Program-made: the position numbers and the translations under genes | Assembly: GCA_960531495.1 (NCBI GenBank) | Contig: OY482860.1 | Coordinates: 17,608,462-17,672,461 of the forward strand | Length of the DNA: 64,000 nucleotides | Reading direction: 5' to 3' | Source of the DNA: Zeus faber | Lineage: Eukaryota > Chordata > Actinopteri > Zeiformes > Zeidae | The notes under the pieces: model-generated | Seen by the model: the letters and a program-made list of their open reading frames with translations, nothing else | Databases searched by the model: none | Told to the model about the DNA's origin: nothing | Part shown: positions 23,656 through 34,497 of the stretch, one piece after another | Layout of the letters: each line of letters opens with the position of its first letter | How positions within the stretch are numbered: position 1 is the stretch's first letter

Positions 23656-24370
23656 TTAATATACCTAAACATTGACAAAATGACAGAAAGCCCCAAGCAC
23701 CCCACCCTGCAGCCACAGAAGACCTGCGGAGCAACCCCCACCCCCGGCCCCCGAGGAGCATAAACCAGTCCCAGGGAACATGAGGAGACCTCGCACCCCA
23801 GAGGCGCACACATACAACCTACCCCCATGTGCAGGCACAAGACCCCAAGACACAGGCACAGAACCCAGGCCGCAGGCCCCAGGCACAAACTGCAGGCCTG
23901 GAGCCAGGTCCTGGACCGACAAACCAACACCCCGCCCGAACCCCCACCCGGCAGGCAAGCTGGCTGGACCCCAATGCCCGCCCCACCGCAGCTGACCAGA
24001 CACCCCACCCAGCTTTGAGCCCCAGGTGCCCATCCATGTAGCTGAGTGTACTCAGCGCAGGGCACCTGGACGTTTGTGTGCGAGTGTATGTGTTCTAGGC
24101 TAATATGAGTGGGATCAAAATTTCGCAATGGACTAGAAGCACGACAGGGCAGAAGCGTGACGGGTTAGATCGCAGCCTCCTGACACATCCCCACCCACAT
24201 AGCTTGCACCCCACCCATCCTGCAAGCCCTAACCCATCCCCGTAGAACCCCCGTGGGCCCTGGGACGTGCCCACAGCCGCCGGGCACCCACCCAACCACA
24301 GAGCCCCGATGAGACCAGGAGGACACCCACATGCCCAAAAACACCATGACATTGACGAGGAACACTCAAG
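23656..24370 (-). mobile_element. L1-type LINE 3' UTR (short form)
   Basis: GC-rich region immediately downstream of L1 ORF2 on the minus strand. It shares its wording with copies A, B and C up to cttggggctttc. It then ends about 40 bases later at an A-tail, whereas the other copies continue for roughly 600-700 bases. It links those three non-coding copies to an L1-clade element. Apparent open frames in both directions are GC artefacts. Confidence 0.75.
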
Positions 24371-24379
24371 TATTAATGG

Positions 24380-26530
24380 ATGGAGTTATGTCAGTGATTA
24401 ATGTAGCCTATATTTCATTAAATGAATCAACCTTGTTTTTGGATATTGCCAGTAGTTTTTACATTGAGATGTATTCTATAAATAAATGTAACAATTGGGA
24501 TGTGGTGAGTAAAGTAAAGTAAAGATAAAGTGGTATCTGTTTTTAATATTAGTTTGTATATTCTGAAAAGGGGATTTCTTTTTAACTTGTAGAGACTGCT
24601 GTAGTTGAAAAAATTGGAGGAAGCTGTGTAGAATACCTTCAGGTAAAGGTTGGGAAGGACATAAGCAGATTGTTTTCAAAAATGTTTTCCAGATGAGTAA
24701 TTCCTTGTCTTTCCCAAGACCTGAAGATTATTGGTGTGTTTTTAAAATCGGGGATGTGCCAGATTGGGGAGAATTTGTTTGGAGATAGAGTGTTACCACT
24801 GAGTTTGAGGAATCTCCACTAGGCTGACACAGTCGTTGTGATAAATGGGTTTTTAAAGCAAGTATGTTTCCTTATGATTCAGTAAGAAATGGGAGATCAG
24901 ATATTGATAACTCCTGACATTCTGTTTGCTCAATGGCTTGCTACCCATGGCCCAATTGTTGCACTGGTTTTAACCATTAAATTATGAATTGAAGATGGTT
25001 CGCTAAATAGTAGTATCTGAAGTTTGGGACTACTAGGCCTCCACAGTCTTTGTGTTTCTGTAGTGTTGCTAGTTTAATTCTCAGTTTCTTGTATTTCCAA
25101 TAGAATTTATTGATTATTAAGTCTGAGTATTAATCCAATGTACTGTTGGTTGCACTGGGGTCATTGAAAATGTATAGTTTATTTTTGGTAGTATATTAAT
25201 TTGCATTGCTGCTATCCTACCAATTAGTGAGAGGGGTAGGTTGTCCCATCAAGTGAGGTCTTCTTCAATGGATTTGAGCAATGGAGTAAAGTTAACTGTA
25301 AACAAATCTGACAGATTGTTGGAGATATCAATACCAAGGTATCTAATGCTTCCCGTTGTGATGGTTAAGGGAAGTTTCTGGGTTACAGCATTCCAGTCCT
25401 CCCCACTGAGTGGTAAGACTGTGGTTTTAGTCCAGTTTATTGAATAGTCTGAAATAGCTGAGAATTAAGATAGAAGATTGAACACTTCTGGTAGGGATGA
25501 TATTGGGTTACGTAAGTACAATAACATATCGTCTGCATACAAACTGTGTCAATGATATAAATGTTTTGACGGATGGCCGCCGCGAGGGGTTCAATAAAGA
25601 TGGAGAATAGTAAAGGGGAGAGCGGACATCCTTATCTTGTGCCACGTTGTAGAGTGAAACGCTTGAAGTGGTGATTGATTCATTGGTGATGACAGAAGCA
25701 GATGGTAAGTTGTACAGGATAGTGATCCCTTGAATGAGTAACTCTCCAAAGCCAAATTTGTTGAGGGTGGAGAAGAGATATGTCCAATTAACTCTGTCAC
25801 ATGCTTTTTCGGCATCTAAAGTTGCAATAACTTGTATTTAAGTTGTTCCTTTGAGATATGCTAATCAGACTCTATAAGCAGCACATATTGCTGGATGAGT
25901 GTCTGTACTTGACAAAGCCTGTTTGATCTGGGTGAATTATGAATGGAATTACTTTTTCAATTCTGTTTGTTAGTGTTTTGCTAATAATCTTTAAATCGCA
26001 ATTAATAAGGCTTATGGGTCTATAACTGGAGATGAGGGTTGGGTCCCTATTGGGTTTGAGCAAAACTGAAATGAGAGCAGTATTCATGGAGGTTAGCTTA
26101 ATCTCTGTAACCATTCTGATGAATAGTGTGGATATACTGTAAATGCCCAGAAGTGTTTATAGAATTCCACTGGGTAGCCATCTGATCCAGGTGATTTATT
26201 GTTGGGCATAGAGAAGAGAGCTTTCCCAAGCTCTTCTAGAGTCAGCGGTTCATCTAATGTGGTAGCCTGCTTTATGGAAAGTTTAGGGAGGTCAATATCA
26301 TCGAGGAATGAGTTAATGTTTGATATATTTGATTCATCATGTGAGTGATATGGCTTATTTTTAAAGTCTCTAAATATGTTATTGATGTCTTGTGGGGAGT
26401 ATGTTATCCTACCCTGTGGATCTTTGATGGCTGTAATAAGTGTTTTTTCTCTATCGCATTTCAATTGATTGGCAAGAAATTTGCCTGATTTGTCATTTAA
26501 TTCAAAATAATTTGCTCTTTTAGAAGAATC
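24380..26530 (-). pseudogene. L1-clade LINE ORF2 (reverse transcriptase) pseudogene
   Basis: Minus-strand pieces follow the order of an L1 ORF2. 26530-26150: SGKFLANQLKCDREKTLITA, SMPNNKSPGSDGYPVEFYKH, FW. 26114-25872: STALIS-type block, VLLKPNRDPTLISSYRPISL, INCDLKIISKTLTNRIEKVI, PFIIHPDQTGFVK. 25815-25560: palm region ending FSIFIEPLAAAIRQN. 25539-25528: the catalytic YADD. 25447-25200: LPLSLIGRIAAIQI-like thumb. 25100-24850: weak C-terminal similarity. Several frameshifts and stops separate them, and the endonuclease is absent. The element resembles fish L1 (Swimmer-like) from memory. Its 5' side is interrupted by a SINE near 26520. Confidence 0.88.
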
Positions 26531-26571
26531 TTTATTCGTCACATGACACACTGCACTACAACAACACATGC

Positions 26572-26610
<39 letters not shown>

Positions 26611-26800
26611 TGCACATGCTTTTTGGGTGGTGGCCAGTGAAATGTGGCCTCTGCATTTCTCCAATCCGGGTTTGTCCTTCCTCCGGGGGGGCAGCCAGAA
26701 GCACTGGGCAGAATTCGTCGACGCACCCGAGGACCTTGTACCAAATGTCCATCGCTGGTCAGATGATGGTGATGTGTGCATGTTTTTGGTTGGGGTCCTT
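26522..26800 (-). mobile_element. SINE-like repeat, copy 2 (minus)
   Basis: Reverse orientation of the family at 18.0 and 37.65 kb. On the minus strand: body with ggaggaaggacaaacccgg, gagaaatgcagaggcc, tttcactggccaccaccc; then a CA/TA microsatellite (26570-26612); then gacgaataaagattcttct as tail. It sits at the 5' edge of the L1 coding remnant and probably inserted into it. The B box end is not recognisable. Confidence 0.65.
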
Positions 26801-27048
26801 ACAGAGTGCCCTTCTTGCTTACATAATAGAAGCTAAACACACAAATAAATGAATTAAAAAAGTCAATTTGATAGAGCCTGGTAATTCAAGGTAGCCCTAA
26901 ACGGTGAGTAGACTCAAAATGATACAGTTTCCACATAATAAGTACAACAAACGAAGACTTTTCTGCCTGGTGGTGAGTGGGAGACTGTTTTCTCTCAAAT
27001 CAATGCAAAGTGTTAATGCATGATCTCCCTTAATGTCGGTTATCAACT
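26801..27048. other. unassigned spacer
   Basis: AT-rich sequence between the SINE and the hAT target duplication. Nothing recognised. Confidence 0.4.
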
Positions 27049-27079
27049 CTCTAATACAGGGGTGGGCAAACTTTTTGGC

Positions 27080-28775
27080 TCACACATTGACTTTTAAAAT
27101 TTGACAGACAGGCCAGGTCAGCACAAGATGCATACATATCAAACATAAACAGAAAAAAAACATTACAGTGTTAATACACTTACCTTTTAGTGGGAACAGT
27201 GTTTGCCAGTGCATCGAAGTCCGGTGTTTTGTTGTGGCAATTCTCAGAACAGATCTGAGGTGTTCATCACTCAACTGGGATCTGTGGGGTGCTTTGTTGG
27301 TGTTCATCACACTAAAAGTCTGTTCACACACATTCGTAGAGCCAAACAACACCAACATCCTCTGTGCCATGTTCTGGATGTTTGGAAATTTGGCTGCGCC
27401 TAATGAAGCATAAAACTCATCCAGTTTAAGAGAGTTGAACTTCTCCTTTAAGACGGTGTCACATTGGAGATCAATCAGTTCCAACTGCAACTCCTGTGGC
27501 GTCGTTTTAGGGTCTTGTGAGAAGCGACATGACACCAGCTGAAGTGACTTGTCAATTTTTCCAAAATCAGAGAACTGACAGCAGAATTCTTCATGCAGGT
27601 CCTCCAGTGATTTCCAGTATTTTTTCACATGTTGCGGGGCCTCTTTCAATGTAGCCACTGTGTCACTCAGCTCAGGAAACTTGTCAGCGTTCTCAAGTAG
27701 CTCCAAATATGAGAAAATCTCCTGTTTGAACTCCCCCACTCGTTGACATACTTTCCCCAAGCTTGACCAGCGGACATTAGAATGGTAAAGCAATCCCTGG
27801 GATCAGCGTCAGTTTCTTCAAGAAACGTATTAAACTGACGATGGTGAAGTCCCCTCGCTCGAATAAAGTTAACAAGTTTTACAACTGGCTTCACCACGTG
27901 GTCAAGCTGCAATCTGGATTTACACAGTGCTTCCTGGTGAATTATTCAGTGTAGGAAAATTACCTCCTGCTCAGGCTGTCCTCTTTCACCCTCTCCTGGA
28001 TTCTTTTGAGCAGTCCGACGTTTTTTCCCGTCAGATTTGGGGATCCATCTGTGGTAACATTGGCGAGCGTACTCCAAGGTAGCTTGTGCCTCTTGATGAC
28101 CGGCGACACATTGTCATACAAGTCCTCTTCCCTTGTTTTCCCTTTAAGGGATGCCACCGCCAAAAACTCTGTTATCTCAAAATTGTCATTAATCCCTCTG
28201 ATAAAAATTAAAAGCTGATCGGTGTCCTTTATGTCATTACTTTCATCCAGTGCCAAAGAATATAATGTAAATGACTCCGCTTTTTTGCTTAGCTTGCGAG
28301 CTAAGTCTTCGTCAATTAATTCAACACGGCGAGTCACTGTCCTGCGTGATAAGCTAATTTTTTCCAATTTGTTCTTGCTCTCAGGACACAAGATACCTGC
28401 TGTCTCTACCATGCACTGTTTGAGAAACTCCCCTTCGGAGAAAGGCTCGCTGGCTTTTGCTAATTTGAATGCCAGCAAATAACTTGCCTTTGTGCTTGAT
28501 TCTTGGATGGCAGTTTGTCAGATCAAGGTGTTTTGCTGAGCCTGCAAGCCAGCTGCCAACCTCTGAGCAGTAGCCGTCCGTTCTTGCGTTGATTGGTTGT
28601 TAGCATAATTAGCATGCTTGGTGGAAAAGTGATGGCTGAGGTTGTATTCCTTTAACACCGCAATAGTTTCTTGGCAAATAAGACATACAGCCTTTGACCA
28701 GACTTCAGTAAAAAAGTATTTAGTTTTCCATTTCTTATTAAACACTCGGCACTCACTGTCGACTTTTCGGCCCAC
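27080..28775 (-). pseudogene. hAT transposase (GTF2IRD2/ZBED-like), broken
   Basis: Transposase-derived frame in four pieces. 28775-28518 holds an N-terminal BED-type zinc finger with C-x2-C and H-x4-H (CLICQ ... HHFSTKH). 28478-27960 is the start of the RNase-H-like catalytic region (SLALDESNDIKDTDQLLIFI, TTDGSPNLTGKNVGLL). 27912 to about 27790 continues it (VVKPVVKLVNFIRARGLHHR). 27793-27080 holds the C-terminal part with the hAT dimerisation region (VCEQTFSVMN, QLSDEHLRSVLRI). The break at 28518 is a single in-frame stop. A frameshift follows near 27960, another stop lies in the next few codons, and a further shift is near 27790. The closest host relatives by wording are domesticated GTF2IRD2/FAM200-type proteins. 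With these breaks it cannot make an intact transposase. Confidence 0.92.
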
Positions 28776-28794
28776 TCATTGTTGCAGATGTGTT

Positions 28795-29650
28795 CACAGT
28801 AGTAGCCCCTGGGGTGCGGGGTCTCCTTGTGCTCCCTGGGACTGGGTCATGCTCCTCGGGGCTGGGCGTGGGAGTTGCTTCAGGGCCCTCTGGCTTCTCT
28901 GGGGGCCCGGGGGTCTTCCATGGCCACAGTGCAGGGTACCCGGGGATTTCCAGCAGCCGAGGGTTGTCTGCGGGATTGTGGAGTTCGGGGGGGCTTCAGG
29001 GCCCCTTGCGCTTTTTGGAGGTGCCGTGACATAATACCGACCTTCTACACCAGTAGCAATGGGGCTAAGTCATGTACACTCACCGGTGGACATCATACAC
29101 ACGCACGCACGCACGCACGCACGCACACCTGCTTGGAGTGCACCCAGCACCCTCTTGGTTGCGTTCCTCTCCTTTCCTCCCTCATTTTCTGCCATAACTA
29201 TGACAGGAAGCGGCCACGTGACCAGTTGTAGTTCCAGTTTTCCTGGACCTAAATCAGTTTTTCAATACATGTTGTCATCCAATGTTCATGTTTTTGTGCA
29301 AATGTTGTTTGTTTCTATGTTTAATTGTCTCACCGTGGTGATTCCCCCCCTCTTGGAGTAGTGATCAGTTGTTTATACACCCAAACATGATCAATAGTTC
29401 TCCAAAGAGGGGGGTTTGGTGGTGGCTCTCCATAACCAAAAACTGTGCTCTTGTCATTCTACAGGTCGTACACAGGACAGAGTTATTGCAGCAGTTCTTC
29501 ATGATTTAAGAATTAATATAGAGTTGCATTTCAGGTTGAGAAGTTGAACTCCACTTGCAGACTAACTCTGTCCTGAATGCAAGGGCATAGAAATACTCTG
29601 TGTTGTATGCCCAGCATGGTGACAGCACAGGTTAAAAATAAATAAATAAA
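28795..29650 (+). mobile_element. 5'-truncated L1-type LINE 3' end, copy C, nested in hAT
   Basis: 28800-29010 matches the GC-rich 3' UTR (cccctggggtgcggggtctc, ccctgggactgggtcatgct). 29150-29640 matches the terminal block (gaagcggccacgtgacc, ggttgagaagttgaactcca, gtatgcccagcatggtgaca). It ends with (AAAT)n at 29635-29665. It lies inside the hAT between its transposase start and its right end, so it is younger than the hAT insertion. I could not fix a target duplication. Confidence 0.8.
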
Positions 29651-29758
29651 TAAATAAATAAAATAAAATTCCGTACCAATCTTTGGCAGGCCGGATTAAA
29701 AAGACCAACTGGCCGGATGTGGCCCGCGGGGAGTAGTTTGCCCACCCCTGCTCTAATA

Positions 29759-30169
<411 letters not shown>

Positions 30170-30470
30170 CTTCGTTGGTCTTATTCAGTTGCGGTAACGA
30201 GTCAGAAAAGTCTGTTCAGCTCTGAGTCAAGAACAATTGAATTCTGTCAACATTATTTTATTATTTTAGATCTCTGTGTGTAAGTCAGTCACATCTAATA
30301 TGAATTATTCCAAATAACTTCAGCTTTTTTCCACATTAATGTAATGCACTCACTCACTCTCTCATCCACTCACTGAATCAAAACTTACAGTGAAGAACTT
30401 ATTGGGCTTCTGGGCTTGAGGCGCAGGCATGACTCGTGACTCTCTGCTCTTTTGGTTCATGAATTGAGTG
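30170..30470. repeat. fragment of a GAGTC-rich DNA-transposon-like repeat
   Basis: ctcactgaatcaaaactta, cttattgggcttctgggctt, gaggcgcaggcatgactcgt match, in order, 55775-55920 inside the terminal-inverted-repeat element at 55349-56042. The fragment directly abuts the L2 LINE. Confidence 0.55.
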
Positions 30471-30670
30471 TGCAGTCTCTTGTCCTTCAACTACACACAT
30501 GCCTCAAGGGATACTGCTGCTCCCTCAATGTACCGTTTGTGGACAATTTCAGCACCTTCTTGAACCGTCCAAACATCTTCAGACATGATGGAGTTCATCC
30601 AAACTTTCACGGAACACGCCTCTTTGCCTTGAACATGGAACTTACGCTGAAATCTTCTGTTCGCTGCTGA
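30452..30670 (+). pseudogene. L2-type LINE ORF1, esterase domain end
   Basis: The plus-strand frame shows YCCSLNVPFVDNFSTFLNRP and FRHDGVHPNFHGTRLF. This is the last block of the SGNH-type esterase found in ORF1 of many CR1/L2 LINEs, with the D-x-x-H pair (DGVH) present. It ends at a TGA just upstream of the ORF2 endonuclease, the normal order for such elements. Only this last block is left, so the element is 5'-truncated within ORF1. Confidence 0.7.
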
Positions 30671-30849
30671 TGTTTGGTGAGTCCGATCCACTCTGACATT
30701 AATGACTGTCACTCTGCTCTCCAAATTCCTGCAATCATAAATCATAGACCGAAATTACGTAACTTCCCTGTAACATACAGGAATCTAAACAATTTCCTGC
30801 CGGTTCAGACTCCAACTCTCAGTGCCCCGCAAAGCCATGCACCCAGAAC

Positions 30850-31500
30850 AATAAAATATCTTTATTAAACGTAAGGTCCCTAACTAACAAGTCATTTTTA
30901 GTTTATGAGCTTATGAGTACTCATAACCTGGATTTCGGTCTATTAACTGAGACCTGGCTGGATAGAAATGGCTCAGTCGCTAATTTCAAGTTCATCCAAA
31001 CCACTAGAGCTCACCAGAGAGGCGATGGAATAGCTGCTGTCTTCTCTGATATCCATACCTGCAAGGAAATCCTCCTCGGAGAATTCACGTCTTTTGAACA
31101 CCTTGCTATATCTATAAATTGCAGTGCCCTGATTTTAATCATGGCTGTCTATCGGCCACCAAAATCTAAATGTGGCTTTCTTGATGAATTCTCTGAGCTA
31201 CTGTCCAAGGTCTCCACTGATTATGACTGTGTAATTATCTCAGGTGATTTTAATATTCATGTTGACAATCAAACAGACCCAGATGCTCAACACTTCATTA
31301 GCCTATTGGAGGCATTTTACCTCACTCAGCATGTTTCTGGACCCACCCACAATAAAGGGCATACTCTGCACTTAGTCATATCAAAAGGACTAAATATCAC
31401 TGTACCCTATTTCATGGATGTTGCTATTTTAGATCACTGTTGCATTTTCTTTGACGTGTCTGCTCTTCCTGTACAACAGAGGGGTACCAGAACAATTTAA
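30850..31500 (+). pseudogene. L2-type LINE ORF2, apurinic endonuclease domain
   Basis: A 195-residue plus-strand frame from 30913 covers most of the endonuclease that nicks target DNA. It shows LDFGLLTETWLD (active-site E), AVYRPPKS, DCVIISGDFNIHVDN (SGDFN core), LTQHVSGPTHNKGHTLHLVI and the near-terminal LDHCCIFFDV, where SDHH/SDHY is normal. It is open apart from its end, but the N-terminal segment before residue 1 is lost. A frame change follows at about 31500. Confidence 0.9.
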
Positions 31501-31559
31501 AAAACATATCATTAACAATAATAGCATTGAAACCTTTTAAAGAATTGTAAATTAGTTAC

Positions 31560-32203
31560 TGCTGTTCAAGGCATCATCAACTGAGGATCCTGTGAACAAC
31601 TTCAACTCCAAAATACAAAATATCATTGATAATATTGCACCTGTTAAAACTAAAAACATAGAAAGACAAGAGTGTCGCCACGCAGAACGAAAATGGAGAA
31701 AGACAAATCTTCAGGTTCATCATGAAATTTCTAAGGATAGACTCAATCGATACAATATAGAAATTAAACAGGCCACACACTCTTTCTTTAAAATCTTGAA
31801 TGAAAATCTCAACAATAGTAAAATGCTCTTCTTCACTGTTGATCGACTTATTAATCCACCATCTACAACCCCATCAGAGATGCTCTCCACTGAAAAATGT
31901 GAGGAGTTTGCTACATTCTTCTGTAACAAAATTATAGCTATTAGACAGAATATTAGTGCCTCAACATCCAGAAATGAATCTACCGTTCGGTTACCCAGTA
32001 ATATGACTGCTGCCATGTATCATTTCATCCCCTTAGACATAAAAAGACTGGACAATATTGTTGGTCAGCTCAGGTCCTCCACCTGCTGCCTGGACCCCCT
32101 CCCTACCATATTTTTTAAAACAGTTTTTAACTGCCTAGCACATGAGGTATTAGAATTTTTAAATGGGTCTCTTCAATCAGGTATATTTCCTGCAGCATTT
32201 TAA
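31560..32203 (+). pseudogene. L2-type LINE ORF2, linker and start of reverse transcriptase
   Basis: The plus-strand frame contains RQECRHAERKWRKTNLQVHH and MLFFTVDRLINPP from the linker between endonuclease and polymerase. The start of the polymerase follows (LRSSTCCLDPLPTIFFKTVF, LQSGIFPAAF). A TAA stop at 32201 breaks the frame; the same frame continues beyond it with [14 protein letters not shown] up to the hairpin at 32240. Confidence 0.9.
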
Positions 32204-32239
32204 ACAGCTGTCATTAAACCACTCCTGAAAAAGAGCAAT

Positions 32240-32309
32240 CTCGATGCAACAGTTATTGCCACTGCAGGTCAGAAATGGGCCTGAAGTTGGCAATAACTGT
32301 TGCATCGAG
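32240..32309. repeat. perfect 22-bp inverted repeat replacing LINE coding sequence
   Basis: Arms 32240-32261 and 32288-32309 are exact reverse complements, with a 26-base loop that holds a second small stem (caggtc / gggcctg). The loop read on the minus strand resembles the LINE block for YRPIS (aggcccatttctgacctgc). It lies between the codons for KKSNLDAT and KTVYLQLNN, so it replaces forward coding sequence. Confidence 0.95.
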
Positions 32310-32805
32310 TGAAAAAACAGTTTACCTTCAGCTTAACAACTATCTAACCTCAAACAGCCTTTTGGACACCTATCAATCTGGCTTTCGACCTCACCATAGC
32401 ACAGAAACAGCACTTGTTAAAGTTCTGAACGATCTACACATAAACACTGATGAAAAAAACTATCTGTTCTTCTGCTCCTGGATCTCAGTGCTGCCTTCGA
32501 CACTGTTGACCATCAGATTTTGTTAGCGAGATTACAAAAATGGGTCGGCCTATCCGGCCCGGTTCTAAATTTGTTCAAAACCTACCTACAGGACAAGCAG
32601 TTCTTCGCAGCCATTGGAGATTTTGTGTGAAACAAAGTGGATATTGTATGTGGAGTGCCCTAGGGTTCGATTCTGGAACCATTTTTGTTTAACCTCTATA
32701 TGCTTCGACTGGCACATATTGTAAAGGAACACAAAATAAATTACCATAATTATGCAGATGATTCACAACTGTACATATCCCTATCTCCTGGTGACCTACT
32801 CCCCA
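32310..32805 (+). pseudogene. L2-type LINE ORF2, reverse transcriptase palm
   Basis: Plus-strand pieces show [40 protein letters not shown], then in another frame [16 protein letters not shown] (first catalytic Asp), GVP-like turn near 32655, and YADDSQLYISLSPGD with the catalytic YADD at 32751-32762. At least two frameshifts separate them. The element ends abruptly soon after YADD, at the junction with a different LINE near 32810. Confidence 0.9.
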
Positions 32806-32814
32806 GACTCTCTG

Positions 32815-33440
32815 CTCATAGTTCTTGGGGACTTTAACAGAACTAAGCTCAGCCACAAACTACTAAAATACAGACAGCACATTAAATGTCCAACCAGAGA
32901 TCAAAATACACTGGACCACTGCTCCACAGTATTAAAGGACGCCTATCACTCTAGCCCCTGTACAGCTTTGGGACTGTCTGATCACTGTCTGGTTCATCTT
33001 CTCCTGACTTACAGGCAGACTTACTAAGATCTGCTAAGCCTGTGGTCAAGACTGTGAATAAATAGACCAATGAGGCAAAGCTGGTTACAGGCTAGCTTTT
33101 ACTGCACTGATTGGAGTATTTTTGAGGCTGCTGCTACAGATATGGACGAACTCATTGACAGTGACATCATACATCAGTTTTTGTGAGGATATGTTTGTGC
33201 TGACTCAAACCTGGTACACATACAACAACAATAAATCCTAGTTTACCGCACATCTCAGGCAGTGTTGTCAAGCTAAGGAGGAGGCCGGAAAAGCTGAAAA
33301 ACAGGTTCTCTGCCAATGACCCTGCATCAGTGTAGAGAGGCCTGCAGGAACTCACCAACTACAGGAAACCATCTCCTAACACTGTAGAGAACCTTCAGCT
33401 GGCACCTGACCTGAATAAGTTTTACTGTAGGTTTGAAAAG
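32815..33440 (+). pseudogene. second LINE fragment: endonuclease end and linker (CR1/Rex1-like group)
   Basis: The plus-strand frame 32815-33025 shows VLGDFNRTKLSHKLLKYRQH, CPTRDQNTLDHC, AYHSSPCTALGLSDHCLVHL, which is the endonuclease C-terminal half ending at its SDH motif. The linker continues with stops: YITFCED-like and YNNNKS words near 33160-33240, LSGKLKNRFSANDPASV-like at 33290-33330, LAPDLNKFYCRFE near 33400-33430. This type differs from the L2 before it. The exact clade name is uncertain. Confidence 0.75.
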
Positions 33441-33442
33441 CC

Positions 33443-33727
33443 AATTCAGCCATTCAGCAGATGGGTAGAAGCCATCAGCAGACCTAGGAGCAGGAACAGT
33501 TATAAAATTCCTAACTAGGGAAGTAATACCCAGATTTGGCATACCAACAGAAATAACTGCAGACAATGGATCATCAATTGTGCAGAGAGCAATGAAACAG
33601 GTGAAGCAAATCTAAGAATAAAACAGAGACTAGGATGTGTGTATCATCTACAATCACAAGGAATGGTTGAGAGAGTAGATGGGAGACTCAAAGCAAAAAG
33701 GCGCAAAAATAAACTGGGTAGATTGTG
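33443..33727 (+). pseudogene. endogenous retrovirus pol: integrase core fragment
   Basis: Remnant of a retroviral integrase catalytic core. Visible in order: SRWVEAI, then REVIPRFGIPTEITADNG with the second catalytic Asp, a frame change, then QRLGCVYHLQSQGMVERVDG with the catalytic Glu. The spacing agrees with D,D35E. Gag, protease and reverse transcriptase are absent, because the LINE fragment joins directly at about 33440. The reading frame breaks at least twice, and the domain is cut at 33727 by the insert that follows. Confidence 0.85.
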
Positions 33728-34497
33728 AGAGAAAAATGCAGATGATCAATTCTTTGAATGATGTTTTATATGTTTTATATAGGACAATAGCCTTTTTGTA
33801 TGTTATGTAGCTTTTAAACACATTGCCTTGGGGTTTAATGAGTCTCTCAGAGCAACACATACTGTATGAAGAGACTGTTCTTTCAGATAATGCTACACTG
33901 TATTATAAAGACCAGATCACATTCCATCTTCACTCAACCTTGTGTGGAGACAAGGGTAGCCCCCGGGGGCTTGACAGAGCATTGTAGTTTGTTTTATAGC
34001 ACAGTAAGACTTGACTTGTGACCTGAGTTTGACTGTTAAACCATTGTATGAGAGAAACACCCAGGGATTTGGTTGAAGGGCATAGTCCTGTAAATGACAA
34101 GCTGACCAATGGTACACAACACTCACAACTGTTTTAGTCGTTATCTCTGTTTTTCTAGCTCGTAAAAGGACCATTTGTGTAAACTCAATTTATATGCTTT
34201 CCCAGCACCGATAGTGTTCAATGTTTTTCATTGCTGAAACATGTTCTCATCTGTTCCTGAAGGCAACAGCCAATCACATGGCTAGTCTCAGAATGGGACA
34301 CAACCTCTCATGTCTATAAAGGCCTCTTCAAGTGAAGCAGGAGCAGACTGATCAGACCACCACTGAAGCAGCTCTGTATCTTTCTCTTTATTTCGAATAA
34401 TATATTAATCTAAATATCTTTAATACTCTCAGTTTGTTTTCCCTTAGCAGGCAGATTAACTTAACCGATCACGCAGTGAGAATTATCCAACAATATG
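33728..34497. mobile_element. LTR-like insertion interrupting the retroviral integrase
   Basis: About 770 bp without coding content, splitting integrase between INWVDC (before) and LLLALMS (after). Near its right end it has an LTR-like arrangement: ccaatcac near 34270, tctataaaggcctc at 34315 (TATA-like), then a T-rich strip. Clear TG...CA ends with a target duplication were not found, so a solo LTR is likely but not proven. Confidence 0.5.

Larger units (their letters stand above)
27057..29750 (-). mobile_element. hAT transposon with 8-bp target duplication, nested insertion inside
   Basis: Left end CAGGGGTGGGCAAACTTTTT; right end, read inward, CAGGGGTGGGCAAACTACTC. Both are flanked by the identical octamer ctctaata (27049-27056 and 29751-29758), which is the hAT signature. 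Length is 2694 bp, of which about 850 bp (28795-29650) is a later L1 3' insertion. The transposase gene is on the minus strand between 28775 and 27080. The perfect octamer suggests a fairly recent insertion, yet the gene is already broken. Confidence 0.96.

Noticed and set aside
23665-24128. Gly/Cys-rich minus-strand proteins of 120-158 residues
   Set aside because: They lie in the L1 3' UTR downstream of ORF2 and have low-complexity GC-driven composition.
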